A DNA stretch of 64,000 bases, taken from an uncultured Dorea sp. (lineage in GTDB: Bacteria > Bacillota > Clostridia > Lachnospirales > Lachnospiraceae). Under the pieces are notes generated by a model, which saw only the letters and a list, made by a program, of their open reading frames with translations, had not been told where the DNA came from and did not search any database. Below are positions 1 through 8,297 of the stretch, piece by piece. A program made the translations under genes and the position numbers. The stretch lies in the NCBI GenBank assembly GCA_910584575.1, contig CAJUBG010000001.1, positions 70,496 to 134,495 of the forward strand, in the 5' to 3' direction. How positions within the stretch are numbered: the stretch's first letter is position 1; each line of letters starts with the position of its first letter.

Positions 1-1077
1 ACTTTCTTAACAATATGGATGTACTGCGTCCCTGAGGTAGCCTTTTGTATATTCTTTCCGCTGTTTTACGCTCTCTCTGTCTTAAGGGGACAGGCCGGCT
101 GTTCTGATGCTGTGCTGAAAATAATTGAAATATCCGCATGTCTTGCGCTGTATGTTATGATGGAGTTGCTGTCACGAAATCTCCATTTCCTCAAACGTGA
201 TTTCGGGGACCGAGACGCCGTTTATCTGATATGCATTATTGTATTTATCTGCGCGGCGGTTGATATGATGCTGAATCTGTTTACCGGAATCAGCGGTTGG
301 ACCCCTGAAACCGTGCTTATGACTGCCCTTTCCTTAAGCCTGACTGCCCTGGGAGGCGAGATACTCTATATCTATTGCATTATCATGCTAGAGAGGCGGT
401 TGGTGGAACGGCTGGCAAAACAACAATACCAGATTCTTGGCAGACATTTGGAGGTTTCTAAAGAGCAATACTGCGAACTGATAAAAATCCGCCATGATAT
501 CAAAAACCATGGCTTATGTCTTGCACAATTACTGGCAAATGGGAAATCAGAAGAAGCCGCCCGCTACCTTAAGCAGATGAACCTGCTGTTAGATGAAGGC
601 AACTCCATGATACAGACCGGATCTGTTTTCGCAGACGCCCTCCTAAACCCCAAGTGCCATTATGCCAAAAAGCTTGGTATTGACCTCACACTCCGGCTGT
701 CTGTCCCTGATGAAGATACAATCCCGCCCATTGACCTCTGCTGCCTGCTGTCAAATGCATTGGACAACGCAATCGAGGCATGCCAGCGGGGAATCGAAGC
801 AGGAGAGAGTGCAGGCTGGATACGGATTGTGTCTCGGACGCATCCCAATTACTGGGTATTTGAAATCAGCAACAGTATCCATACGCCTGTCAATTTAAGC
901 GGCGCAAGATTTAAATCCTCCAAGCAAACGGCAATCTGCGGTGTGGGGCTTCAAAATATCAAGGCCGTGGTTGAACGGTACGGCGGCGTCCTTGACCTGA
1001 AAAGCGAAACACAGTTTACCTTAAGCGTCATGCTGCCTTTGGCACCAAAAAAGAACCCGTCTGCGTCAAAGAAATAA
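1..1077 (+). CDS. GHKL-domain sensor histidine kinase (agr type), 5' end outside window
   Basis: Membrane sensor kinase that would phosphorylate a LytTR-type response regulator. The reading frame is open to the left edge, so the N-terminus is probably cut off; the first ATG in view is at 19. Counting from that ATG there are hydrophobic segments at about residues 5-24, 35-52, 68-88 and 100-124, then a histidine box IRHDIKNH (His159), an N-box LLSNALDNAIEA near 243-254 and a G-box GVGLQNIK near 313. This H/N/G order is typical of AgrC-like GHKL kinases. The partner regulator is not downstream and may lie left of the window. The next gene is unrelated in sequence and 96 bp away. Confidence 0.85.
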   Translation, partial: TFLTIWMYCVPEVAFCIFFPLFYALSVLRGQAGCSDAVLKIIEISACLALYVMMELLSRNLHFLKRDFGDRDAVYLICIIVFICAAVDMMLNLFTGISGWTPETVLMTALSLSLTALGGEILYIYCIIMLERRLVERLAKQQYQILGRHLEVSKEQYCELIKIRHDIKNHGLCLAQLLANGKSEEAARYLKQMNLLLDEGNSMIQTGSVFADALLNPKCHYAKKLGIDLTLRLSVPDEDTIPPIDLCCLLSNALDNAIEACQRGIEAGESAGWIRIVSRTHPNYWVFEISNSIHTPVNLSGARFKSSKQTAICGVGLQNIKAVVERYGGVLDLKSETQFTLSVMLPLAPKKNPSASKK

Positions 1078-1108
1078 ATCTGCCCGACACATATGCCGAT
1101 ACTTTAAC

Positions 1109-1147
1109 ATACCCAAAGGGCATGGATTACGGCGCGCCCTTTGGTAT
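1109..1147. other. Inverted repeat in the leader of the next gene
   Basis: Arms 1109-1121 and 1136-1147 pair over 12 bases with one bulged C (core AAAGGGC/GCCCTTT). It sits between the kinase stop and the ribosome binding site of the 1174 gene. No T-run follows, so a simple terminator is less likely than an RNA structure controlling the next gene. Confidence 0.45.
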
Positions 1148-1173
1148 ATTCAACAAGTATGGAGGTATGAAGG

Positions 1174-1785
1174 ATGCGGATTAATTTTAATCAGACAAAC
1201 AGTTTTTTACGGACACGGCCTGCAAGTCCTGGCTTCGGGCAAAATATTTCTTTAAAAGACCAGAAAAAGGGGATATCTATGCGCAATGACACGGCAGTCT
1301 TATCTCCCCAGGGGAAAGCCGCCAGCCGTCTTGCGAACCTCTTAGGCCAGAAGGAGTTAATCCAGATGAACAAGGATTCTCTGCTTGGGCAAGCCCTGGA
1401 CGACGAAACCGGCGCCGGTTCTGCCGGAATGAAAGAGAAGTTAGAGGAATACGAGGAACAACTGGACGCGCTCAACGAACAGATTGCAACTGAGATGGCG
1501 AAACAGGCTGAGGATGAAAATGAAACGGAAAACGTTTACAAGAAGCCGCAGGATACGACGTCTAAAGAAGCCCTGGACGACAGCATTGCCAGATTAACAG
1601 AGCTGTCTGCGGATTTGGATAAGGCCAAGATTTCCGGCCAGGCAAACATAAGACGCGAAGGAGAGAAAAACGTGTGTAAAGCCGAGATTAAAATGGGTTC
1701 TACCGCGGCAAAGCGAAAACTAGAAAAAGTCAGCCAGATGGAGAGGACTGCCGCCAAGATAGCGCCGCTGTTTCAGAAAAGGTAG
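1174..1785 (+). CDS. Hypothetical charged, coiled-coil protein, 203 aa
   Basis: Not recognised. The start is supported by GGAGG at 1161-1165, eight bases before the ATG. There is no signal peptide or membrane segment. The middle (about residues 85-115) is Glu/Lys-rich with a heptad-like pattern (MKEKLEEYEEQLDALNEQI), and a second helical stretch lies at about 130-160, so a soluble coiled-coil protein is likely. The C-terminus is basic. It follows the kinase gene in the same direction behind a strong inverted repeat and stands alone before a convergent operon. A scaffold or DNA-associated role is possible, but nothing in the sequence proves it. Confidence 0.6.
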   Translation: MRINFNQTNSFLRTRPASPGFGQNISLKDQKKGISMRNDTAVLSPQGKAASRLANLLGQKELIQMNKDSLLGQALDDETGAGSAGMKEKLEEYEEQLDALNEQIATEMAKQAEDENETENVYKKPQDTTSKEALDDSIARLTELSADLDKAKISGQANIRREGEKNVCKAEIKMGSTAAKRKLEKVSQMERTAAKIAPLFQKR

Positions 1786-1799
1786 TCCTCTGACACATA

Positions 1800-1832
1800 C
1801 TGTCGGGAAATAGCCCTTCTATTTTCCGACAG
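1800..1832. terminator. Hairpin between convergent genes
   Basis: CTGTCGG-type arms (1800-1810 and 1821-1832) with flanking complementary bases lie between the 1174 gene and the MATE gene. It lacks a clear T-run on either strand, so the terminator call is tentative. Confidence 0.45.
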
Positions 1833-1856
1833 CATGTCAATATAAAACGATTCGCA

Positions 1857-3218
1857 TTATGTAAGATTCTTCACCCATCCATACTTCTTATAATGCCGGT
1901 AAACCGCAGGCAGCTTCACGAATTCATCCAGATGCAGCCAAAAATAAACCCACAAAACCGGAAGCTCAAGCCAGAAAGCCGCCAAAAATCCCGCCGGTAT
2001 AATCACCACCCACATCGTAACGGCATCACAGCACATCCCGAATCTGGTATCGCCTCCGGCACAGAATATCCCTGCGATTACAGTACAATTAATAGATTTA
2101 CCCACCAGATAATAGCTGCATATCCACAACATAACATTGAGGTACTCCTGCGCCTGTCTGCTTAAATTTCCTGCAAAAAAGACCATCATGGGCTTGCATG
2201 CCGCCAGCAGAAGCAAACCTGACAACACGCCTGCCGCCACGGCTGTCTGGCATAACTTTCTCCCGTACTTTTTCGCCTGGTCCAGGTTCCCGCAGCCCAG
2301 TTCATTTCCAATTATGATTCCGCTTCCTGAGCCAAGCCCAAGGCAGAAACAGGCAATCACGTTTTTCAGAATATTGGATATGGAATTCGCGGCTACCGCA
2401 TCGCTTCCCAGATGTCCCATGATGACTGAGAACATGGTAAACCCGCAGCCCCATGCCAATTCATTTGCCAGCACAGGGCTTGTATAATAAAAATAATCCT
2501 TCCGGAGTTTAGCCTGGGGATTTCTGAGGTTACTCAAACGGATACGCACCACCTCCTGTTTCCTGTTCTCCCACAGAACAAGCAACAGTTCTACGCCGCG
2601 GGCAATCAGCGTCGCCAAAGCCGCGCCTTTAATCCCCATCCGTGGAAATCCCATCGCCCCGAATATCAGGATAAAATTCAAAAGCAGATTAAGCAAAACG
2701 GCAACAGAACCGTAAACGGTGCTTTTCAGGGTTCTCCCGCTGTTTTTCATGATGCACAGATAAACCTGCGAGACTCCCATACAAAGAAACGAGCCGCTTA
2801 CAATACGCAGATAAGAAGCGCCAAAAGTAATTAACTTTGGCGAATTCGTAAATATTCTCATAAGGACCTCTGGACAGAAGTATGCCGCCATGAAAAAGAG
2901 AAACGTTATCAAAACGGAAATCCGTAAGGTTACGGCCAGAATGCCCTCTACGGCCTTTGTATCACCTTTGCCCCAATACTGGGCTGCCAGCACAGTGGCG
3001 CCAATCGTCAGGGCCGCTAAAAACAGATTCAATACAAACTGAACCTGCGTCGCCAGAGAGACAGCCGAAAGCTCAGTCTGCCCCTGCATCCCTAGCATTA
3101 GCGCGTCGCTTGCGCTGACCACAGCAGTCATAAAATTTTGCGCTGCAATGGGAAGCACCAGGGAAAATAATTTCCTGTAAAATTCCTTGTCAGCCTTTAT
3201 TCCTTCTTTTGTCCACAT
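1857..3218 (-). CDS. MATE family efflux transporter
   Basis: Multidrug/toxin extrusion-type cation antiporter in the cytoplasmic membrane. About 453 residues with some twelve hydrophobic segments in two halves, the usual size and topology. The N-terminal half has a FMTAVVSASDALMLGMQG-like stretch in the first helix pair, the position of the conserved MATE motif. I chose the ATG at 3218 because AGGAG (3226-3230) lies seven bases upstream; longer starts at 3224 or 3257 are badly spaced. It is the last gene of a three-gene minus-strand operon (GNAT, DUF6483, MATE) with short gaps. The substrate cannot be inferred. Confidence 0.9.
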   Translation of the reverse strand: MWTKEGIKADKEFYRKLFSLVLPIAAQNFMTAVVSASDALMLGMQGQTELSAVSLATQVQFVLNLFLAALTIGATVLAAQYWGKGDTKAVEGILAVTLRISVLITFLFFMAAYFCPEVLMRIFTNSPKLITFGASYLRIVSGSFLCMGVSQVYLCIMKNSGRTLKSTVYGSVAVLLNLLLNFILIFGAMGFPRMGIKGAALATLIARGVELLLVLWENRKQEVVRIRLSNLRNPQAKLRKDYFYYTSPVLANELAWGCGFTMFSVIMGHLGSDAVAANSISNILKNVIACFCLGLGSGSGIIIGNELGCGNLDQAKKYGRKLCQTAVAAGVLSGLLLLAACKPMMVFFAGNLSRQAQEYLNVMLWICSYYLVGKSINCTVIAGIFCAGGDTRFGMCCDAVTMWVVIIPAGFLAAFWLELPVLWVYFWLHLDEFVKLPAVYRHYKKYGWVKNLT

Positions 3219-3276
3219 ACTCATACTCCTCTTGTCTTTCCATATATGGGTACGCATTAATAAAATGCCTTAAGCA

Positions 3277-3666
3277 TCATATTTCAAGCGTACTGACGAT
3301 ATCGGCGTAACCTGCCCTTCTTGCCAACTGCTTCATGCCGTCAGCTACTTCTTCCTTAGAATAATTATGCTGCGATAAAAAATCTTCATCTTTTTCACTC
3401 AGATATTGATAGATAAGCAAAGCGGCGGCAACATCATTCTTACTGCTATAATCAATACCTGTCAGCAGAATATTTTCCGCCTCATTTATATTCCCCTTAT
3501 CAATCATTGCGAACAAATCCTCCAGGTTTTTTCCTGATATCTCACATTTATTCCGAATCTCCTGCTCAACAGAGACATACTGTTTTCCAAACATAAGGGA
3601 GAATAATATTCTGACGGTTTCCTTGATAAGCCTCATAATATAGTCTTTTTCATCTTCAAAATTCAT
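3277..3666 (-). CDS. DUF6483-like small protein
   Basis: A 129-residue soluble protein, mostly helical and acidic, starting MNFEDEKDYIMRLIKE. The opening DYIMR-IKE block and overall size resemble the uncharacterised DUF6483 family of Firmicutes; this is from memory. The ATG at 3666 is preferred over an in-frame TTG six bases upstream because AGGAGG (3676-3681) is nine bases from the ATG and only three from the TTG. The ribosome binding site overlaps the stop of the preceding acetyltransferase gene, so the two are translationally close. Function unknown. Confidence 0.75.
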   Translation of the reverse strand: MNFEDEKDYIMRLIKETVRILFSLMFGKQYVSVEQEIRNKCEISGKNLEDLFAMIDKGNINEAENILLTGIDYSSKNDVAAALLIYQYLSEKDEDFLSQHNYSKEEVADGMKQLARRAGYADIVSTLEI

Positions 3667-3681
3667 ACGCAATATCCTCCT

Positions 3682-4308
3682 TTAATCACTAAGCATCTCC
3701 TCGACTGTGACAGGCTCGAAATCCGCTAAAGCCTCATGGTTTGTCAGGGTCTTTACAATCCTCCAGCCATCGCGGCTATGGATCGCGTTCTTGGGGATTG
3801 GCCTGAACCCAAAATCAAGATATATTTTACATGCCAGCCATGTTGTCGTCTGTGTCGGAATCTTCGCATGTGTATATCCCAGGCCCCGCATAATCTCCAG
3901 CACATATGAAATCAGAGGTTTTGCAAGCCCTTTTCCCTGATATTCCCGACGCACGGCAACCCAGTGAAGCCACCCGTCCCCTGACTGGTCAACGCCTCTG
4001 ATATCATAATATGCTGTTGCCGTCGCAACCTTTGTGCCTTCTTTGTTTTCAATAAAAACCATCCTTTTTGTCAGTTCATGGTCTTTACCGCCGAAAAATT
4101 TATTCCACACCTCCACACCCTGTCCATAACTTGTCAATTCCTTTGCAGACCTTTCAATATTAATCCATTGCTCACTATCTCCCTTCTGAAAGAACACAAA
4201 CCTGTATCCCTCCGGAAGCGGAAACTGCGGCAGATTCTTGAGACTTCCCTCCAGCATCAATTCATAAAACTTAATCCGTTCATCATGGTTATCAAACTGA
4301 ATCTCCAT
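3682..4308 (-). CDS. GNAT family N-acetyltransferase
   Basis: Predicted to transfer an acetyl group from acetyl-CoA to an amine; substrate unknown. 208 residues. The acetyl-CoA pyrophosphate-binding loop is visible as VAVRREYQGKGLAKPL near residues 118-133, the GNAT motif A (Q-x-x-G-x-G/A). A WLHW stretch just before it may line the pocket. The ATG follows GGAGGG at good distance. First gene of the operon with the DUF6483 and MATE genes, which hints at a shared detoxification role, an inference only. Confidence 0.85.
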   Translation of the reverse strand: MEIQFDNHDERIKFYELMLEGSLKNLPQFPLPEGYRFVFFQKGDSEQWINIERSAKELTSYGQGVEVWNKFFGGKDHELTKRMVFIENKEGTKVATATAYYDIRGVDQSGDGWLHWVAVRREYQGKGLAKPLISYVLEIMRGLGYTHAKIPTQTTTWLACKIYLDFGFRPIPKNAIHSRDGWRIVKTLTNHEALADFEPVTVEEMLSD

Positions 4309-4468
4309 TTCTCGCCCTCCATAAACATTTCCTGCCCATTATACCTAATGGCGCACCGTAATACAAGCCCTTATCTCCAAGAGGGTTGGGATATTCGCTG
4401 ATTGATAAACGAAACCAATAAGGTCTGCATATACTACGGTATAGGACCGATAATAAGGCGGTGTTGGT

Positions 4469-4711
4469 ATGAGGCTGTGCGAATTAGAGGACAAAGAAGT
4501 CATTAACGCATGTGACTGCAAGAAATTGGGATATATCGTGGATTTGATTATAGATGAATGTAATGGATGTATTGAGGCGCTGGTGATTCCAAAAGCAGGA
4601 AAGCTATGTGGATTTTTCTGCGACGGTTCAGAATACATTATTCCGTTCAAATGTATAAAGAAAATAGGGGCTGATATTATCCTGGTAGAAATGCATGAGG
4701 AAAAAAGATAA
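4469..4711 (+). CDS. YlmC/YmxH family sporulation protein (PRC-barrel)
   Basis: An 80-residue PRC-barrel protein beginning MRLCELEDKEVINACDCKKLGYIVDL, with the pattern of the YlmC/YmxH family found in endospore formers. Family members are linked to sporulation, but their biochemical role is unknown. It carries several cysteines (CDCKK, CNGC, CGFFC) absent from many PRC barrels, which could bind metal. Ribosome binding site AAGGCGGTG precedes the ATG. Monocistronic, ended by the hairpin at 4719-4767. A short dyad CGGT-ATAGG-ACCG lies upstream. Confidence 0.85.
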   Translation: MRLCELEDKEVINACDCKKLGYIVDLIIDECNGCIEALVIPKAGKLCGFFCDGSEYIIPFKCIKKIGADIILVEMHEEKR

Positions 4712-4718
4712 GTTATCC

Positions 4719-4767
4719 CCGCAGGGCTTGTACCACAAACATACCCTGCCCTGCGGAGATACTTTTT
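4719..4767 (+). terminator. Intrinsic terminator of the YlmC/YmxH gene
   Basis: CCGCAGGGC (4719-4727) pairs perfectly with GCCCTGCGG (4748-4756), with an internal TTGT/ACAA mini-stem, followed by CTTTTTATT. It lies between the sporulation gene and the convergent ferredoxin gene. Confidence 0.75.
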
Positions 4768-4782
4768 ATTCCTTGTGTACTG

Positions 4783-4968
4783 TTATTCATCAATATCAAT
4801 TACGGAAACAGGACAATCATCTCGCGCCTCTGTTGCCGTACTTTCGTATTCCGGCGCTACATCTGCATACGCTTCCGCAACACCGTCGTCATTAAACCGG
4901 AACACCTCCGGACATGTGGCAACACATGCGCCGCATGAGATGCATCCATCGTTTACTCTGGCCTTCAT
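4783..4968 (-). CDS. Single-cluster 4Fe-4S ferredoxin
   Basis: A 61-residue acidic electron carrier. Cys9, Cys12 and Cys15 (CISCGAC) with Cys52 (CPVSVI) form one 4Fe-4S site, the mono-cluster ferredoxin pattern; Cys19 before Pro is an extra cysteine. The second cluster motif of clostridial 2[4Fe-4S] ferredoxins is missing. The start follows GGAGGAAG. It is 67 bp downstream of the carbamate kinase gene on the same strand, last of a likely three-gene operon with a flavodoxin-type reductase, which suggests redox coupling in that pathway. Confidence 0.9.
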   Translation of the reverse strand: MKARVNDGCISCGACVATCPEVFRFNDDGVAEAYADVAPEYESTATEARDDCPVSVIDIDE

Positions 4969-5035
4969 GGGTCTTCCTCCTTACATTTTTTTAGTAGTAT
5001 ACCCAATCTTCTGCCAGTTATTCATCCCTGTCAAT

Positions 5036-5965
5036 TTATCTGATATGCGTCCCTGTCCTGCCCTTTAAGGCATCCTTTAACTTATCAAAGGAGGTGATTA
5101 AAGCGCTTCTGCCTTCTCTTTTCTCAATAAAGGCTACGGAGGCGCTGAATTTTGGAAGCATGTTATACTCTCCAAAATGTCCCTCCTCCATATACTGTTT
5201 TGCCTGTTCCAGATTAATCTCTCCAAGCTCGTCTTCGTCGGGCCTTCCCATATTAATCTTTACTTTTTCTACGCTGGTAAGAATAATCAACTGGTCTGCA
5301 TCGATCTCCTCCGCCATCTTGCCTGCCGCCAAATCCTTTTCAATCACAGCGCTGGCGCCCCGCAGATGGTGCTCCTGCTCTAGCACCGGAATTCCTCCGC
5401 CGCCGCATGCAACCACAATCTGGTCTGCGTCCAAGAGCGCACGGACAGCGTCAATCTCTACGATACTGACCGGATTTGGCGCGGAAACAATACGCCGATA
5501 GCCCTTTCCTGGTTCTTCAACAATATAGTTCCCTTTCTTGCGTTCTTCATTGGCCTCCTCAACATTCATATAACGCCCCAGAATCTTCGTCGGCGTATAG
5601 AATGCCTCATCATAGGGGTCAACGATCACCTGGGTCAGAATCGTACTGACCGTCCGGTAAATCCCCCTATCCAGCAGTTCCTCACGGATACCATTCTGAA
5701 GGTCATATCCAATATACCCCTGGCTCATTGCCGAGCATACGGACATGGGCGCCGGCGTATAGTCCTGGTGCGCCTTGCCAAATTCATTCATGGCTGTATG
5801 AATCATTCCCACCTGGGGCGCGTTACTGTGGGTAATCGCCACCTGATAATCTGCTTCGATTAAGTCTGCGATTACCTTTGCCGTCTTACTTACAGCCACC
5901 TTCTGTTCAGGCAGCGTAGTTCCAAGCGCCCTGTGTCCCAATGCAACTACAACTCTTTTTTTCAT
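5036..5965 (-). CDS. arcC: Carbamate kinase, divergent loop motifs
   Basis: Amino acid kinase-fold enzyme of the carbamate kinase family, which makes ATP and carbamate from carbamoyl phosphate and ADP in fermentative nitrogen catabolism. 309 residues, normal length. The N-terminal loop reads VALGHRALG instead of the usual VALGGNAL, and the next motif reads THSNAPQVG instead of THGNGPQVG. The later CGGGGIPV loop (about residue 212) and the VEKVKINMG segment are normal. The start has AAAGAGGTAGAGACA before ATG. It sits 27 bp behind the flavodoxin gene and before a ferredoxin gene; no arginine deiminase or transcarbamylase is near. Confidence 0.85.
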   Translation of the reverse strand: MKKRVVVALGHRALGTTLPEQKVAVSKTAKVIADLIEADYQVAITHSNAPQVGMIHTAMNEFGKAHQDYTPAPMSVCSAMSQGYIGYDLQNGIREELLDRGIYRTVSTILTQVIVDPYDEAFYTPTKILGRYMNVEEANEERKKGNYIVEEPGKGYRRIVSAPNPVSIVEIDAVRALLDADQIVVACGGGGIPVLEQEHHLRGASAVIEKDLAAGKMAEEIDADQLIILTSVEKVKINMGRPDEDELGEINLEQAKQYMEEGHFGEYNMLPKFSASVAFIEKREGRSALITSFDKLKDALKGRTGTHIR

Positions 5966-5992
5966 TGTCTCTACCTCTTTGTATTTTGTCGT

Positions 5993-6610
5993 CTAACGAA
6001 TAAAATTGGTCCATTCCTTTTCTTCCTTCTCTGGAAGCCCATACTCCTTCTTACCAAGGGCAATACTTTTTATCAGGAAAGACATGTTCCCCGCAAGGGT
6101 ACGCATAACCTGAAGCCCCTCTCTGTCCTTTAAAGCCTCGTCAGCATTATTTCCATGGATACTGTTCCAATATTGGCTGGACGCCACAGGCATACCGCTA
6201 ATGGTAAAATATTTGTTCAGCTCGTCAAACGTGGCTGACAGTCCCCCACGTCTGGCTGAAACAACGCTGGCGCCTACCTTCATGGTCTTATCAAAATGTG
6301 CGCTGTAAAAAAGCCTATCCAGGAACGCAATCACTGTTGCATTTGCCGAAGCATAGTAAACCGGACTTCCCACCACAAGTCCGTCACATTCCTTAAACTT
6401 CCCTGCCGTCTCGTTCACCAAATCATCAAATGTGCATTTTCCTGTTTTTTTGCAGGACCCACAGGCAATACAGCCGCGGATATCCTGATTACCCACATGA
6501 ATCAGCTCAGTCTCGATTGCATTTTCAGCAAAAATCTTCTCCATTTCATGTAGTGCGGTATATGTACTGCCCTTGGCGTGAGGGCTTCCGTTGATTAGTA
6601 ATACTTTCAT
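5993..6610 (-). CDS. Flavodoxin-fold NAD(P)H-dependent oxidoreductase / iron-sulfur flavoprotein
   Basis: FMN-binding reductase of about 205 residues. The phosphate-binding loop INGSPHAKGST lies at residues 6-16, the Cys motif CIACGSCKKTGKC near 47-59, and VVGSPVYYASANA near 78-90. The CxxCxxC...C arrangement is the iron-sulfur flavoprotein signature and could carry a 4Fe-4S cluster. The ATG at 6610 follows GAGGAG eight bases upstream; a longer frame to 6652 has no such site. First gene of the operon with arcC and ferredoxin, divergent from the PepSY lipoprotein gene. Confidence 0.85.
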   Translation of the reverse strand: MKVLLINGSPHAKGSTYTALHEMEKIFAENAIETELIHVGNQDIRGCIACGSCKKTGKCTFDDLVNETAGKFKECDGLVVGSPVYYASANATVIAFLDRLFYSAHFDKTMKVGASVVSARRGGLSATFDELNKYFTISGMPVASSQYWNSIHGNNADEALKDREGLQVMRTLAGNMSFLIKSIALGKKEYGLPEKEEKEWTNFIR

Positions 6611-6679
6611 AATCTTCTCTCCTCTTTTATTAATTTTCCTCCATTGTATCATTCATGGAACTATTCAGCAATTTTTCTT

Positions 6680-6708
6680 TTGATTTTTTTTCCTTAAAGT
6701 ATTATACT
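6680..6708 (+). promoter_or_regulatory. SigA-type promoter of the PepSY lipoprotein gene
   Basis: TTGATT (6680-6685) and TATACT (6703-6708) are separated by 17 bp, 37 bp before the ATG at 6745. Confidence 0.65.
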
Positions 6709-6744
6709 GGTATACAAAGGATTAATAAAAGAAAGGATAACGCA

Positions 6745-7425
6745 ATGAAAAGATATGTTGTAGCAACGCTTATTTCCGTGACACTTTTGGGAACCATAAC
6801 CGGATGCGGCAAAGGCGCGGACATCGGCAAAGACAAAGCCACAGACATCGCCTTAGCGGATGCACAGCTCTCAGAGTCGGATGTTACCCGTCTTCGGGTA
6901 TCTAAGGACCGAGACGACGGCCAGAGTATCTACGAAGTGGAATTCACCTGTGGGGCTACTGAGTATGAGTATGAAATTCTGGCATCTAACGGAGATATCT
7001 TAAGCACTGACTATGATGGCTCCAATAGCCGGAACCAACAATCTCCAAATGGACAGCAGGGGCAGACGAATCAACAGTCTCCGAACGTACAGCAAGGGCA
7101 GACAGACCAGCAGTCTCCAAATGGACAGCAGGGGCAGGCGAATCAACAGCCTCAATATGGACAGCACAGGAACGGAGATCACGGACATTCCGGCAATACA
7201 CAGAATACGCAGGCTAATGTACAGCTTACGTTGGAGGATGCCTCCAAGCTGGCACTTGACCGTGTTCCTGGGGCTTCCGCACAGGATCTGAAGATTGAGC
7301 TGGATTATGATGACGACGGCTACTACAAATATGAAGGTGATATAATCTATAACCAGACGGAATATGAATTCGAGATTGATGCAAATACCGGAGATTTTCT
7401 GGAATGGAAGGAGGAGAGGCGATAG
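6745..7425 (+). CDS. Lipoprotein with two PepSY domains and a Gln-rich tandem repeat linker
   Basis: Exported lipoprotein of about 226 residues. Signal peptide MKRYVVATLISVTLLG with lipobox ITGC near residues 15-19. PepSY-like domains at about 28-95 and 150-225, each with the YEYEI/YEFEID and DANTGDFLEW-type strands. Between them lie three exact-length 12-residue repeats of the NQQSPNGQQGQT type plus a partial fourth. PepSY domains are often thought to inhibit proteases or bind peptides outside the cell; the role here is unproven. The start follows GAAAGGA. The gene has its own promoter and a terminator overlapping its last codons. Confidence 0.85.
   Translation: MKRYVVATLISVTLLGTITGCGKGADIGKDKATDIALADAQLSESDVTRLRVSKDRDDGQSIYEVEFTCGATEYEYEILASNGDILSTDYDGSNSRNQQSPNGQQGQTNQQSPNVQQGQTDQQSPNGQQGQANQQPQYGQHRNGDHGHSGNTQNTQANVQLTLEDASKLALDRVPGASAQDLKIELDYDDDGYYKYEGDIIYNQTEYEFEIDANTGDFLEWKEERR
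7033..7165 (+). repeat. 36-bp coding tandem repeat
   Basis: Units at 7033-7068, 7069-7104 and 7105-7140, then a partial unit to about 7165. All are in frame and encode the Gln-rich linker of the PepSY lipoprotein. Copy number could change by slippage without breaking the frame. Confidence 0.85.
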
Positions 7426-7436
7426 CCTCTCTTTTT
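7414..7436 (+). terminator. Compact terminator shared by convergent genes
   Basis: GAGAGGC-GATA-GCCTCTC-TTTTT. The left arm is coding sequence of the PepSY gene (stop at 7423-7425) and the T-run overlaps the stop of the convergent PilZ gene. Confidence 0.85.
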
Positions 7437-8037
7437 ACCATGCCCGGCCTTTCTGCCGCCTGAATACGTATTGCTGAATATCTCTTTTTGCCCCTTTGGG
7501 AAGCTCTGTAAACTCGCATCCATACCCGTAACGCCCGTCGCGAAAATCTTCTTCTCTCAGAACCAATGCATTTAAACGATATTCCTTTTCTATAAACGAG
7601 TATCTGAATTCTATTGTATCGTCACAACCAAGCCTGGTGGTGGTAATAAAATACAGGCCGCCTTCGCTGATATTCTGGATATCGCCTTTAAGTTCTCCCC
7701 GCTTAAATGATGTCATCAAAACCTCATCCTCCATCTTAACCCGCAGATATCTTCGTCCCTGCACGATCTCAATAACTTCAAGCACCCCGCAGTCTGCAAT
7801 CCATGGCTCACTGACAGCCGGATCATAGTTCCTCCGGACAACGATATCACAGTATGTCCTGACACATCCTATCTGTCCGTCAAAGAAATCTATCCGAATC
7901 TTTTCTGAATCGGATAGTTCATTTTCCCGTTTCATATATAATGTAATCTGTTCTCCGTCACATTTTACACGGAGTCTTTTTTGAACCGTTTCTTCTGATT
8001 CATAGACAGTGCATACGGTACAGTTATTCAAAACCAT
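7435..8037 (-). CDS. PilZ-domain c-di-GMP receptor (YcgR/YpfB-like)
   Basis: Cytoplasmic c-di-GMP-binding protein of 200 residues. The N-terminal half resembles the YcgR N-domain; the C-terminal PilZ domain starts at about residue 90. The two ligand-binding motifs are intact: RRYLR (RxxxR) near 94-98 and NISEGG ([D/N]xSxxG) near 122-127. YcgR-type proteins slow flagella or act on surface behaviour when c-di-GMP is high. No flagellar genes are in the window. The EAL phosphodiesterase at 23708-26608 is a possible part of the same signalling circuit. Confidence 0.85.
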   Translation of the reverse strand: MVLNNCTVCTVYESEETVQKRLRVKCDGEQITLYMKRENELSDSEKIRIDFFDGQIGCVRTYCDIVVRRNYDPAVSEPWIADCGVLEVIEIVQGRRYLRVKMEDEVLMTSFKRGELKGDIQNISEGGLYFITTTRLGCDDTIEFRYSFIEKEYRLNALVLREEDFRDGRYGYGCEFTELPKGAKRDIQQYVFRRQKGRAW

Positions 8038-8040
8038 AGA

Positions 8041-8297
8041 CTATACTTCTCCTTTTTCTCTGTATTTTATTTACTTCTATCTTATTTTTCGATGTACTGA
8101 GATTCCATTGGATGTAACACCAGGATGGGTTGCGCGGATACGGCAGATTTCTTCCACAAATTCATAATCTAACTTGGACAAAAATAGGGCATGGCTTCTG
8201 AATTAGGAGTCATGCATCGGTTCTTTTCTTTTTCAGTCGCCGATTCGTCGCCGTAATTTCTTTGGAATCTTTAGACTGTCAGTCCTGTCTACTCACA
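8041..8297. other. Intergenic, possible coding debris
   Basis: No intact gene. The minus strand carries a short open stretch that reads like LSKLDYEFVEEICRIRA with no start signal, perhaps the tail of a lost gene. I could not assign it. Confidence 0.3.

Noticed and set aside
7033..7165. CRISPR-like array of 36-bp repeats
   Set aside because: The units are back to back with no spacers, stay in frame and encode a Gln-rich protein linker.
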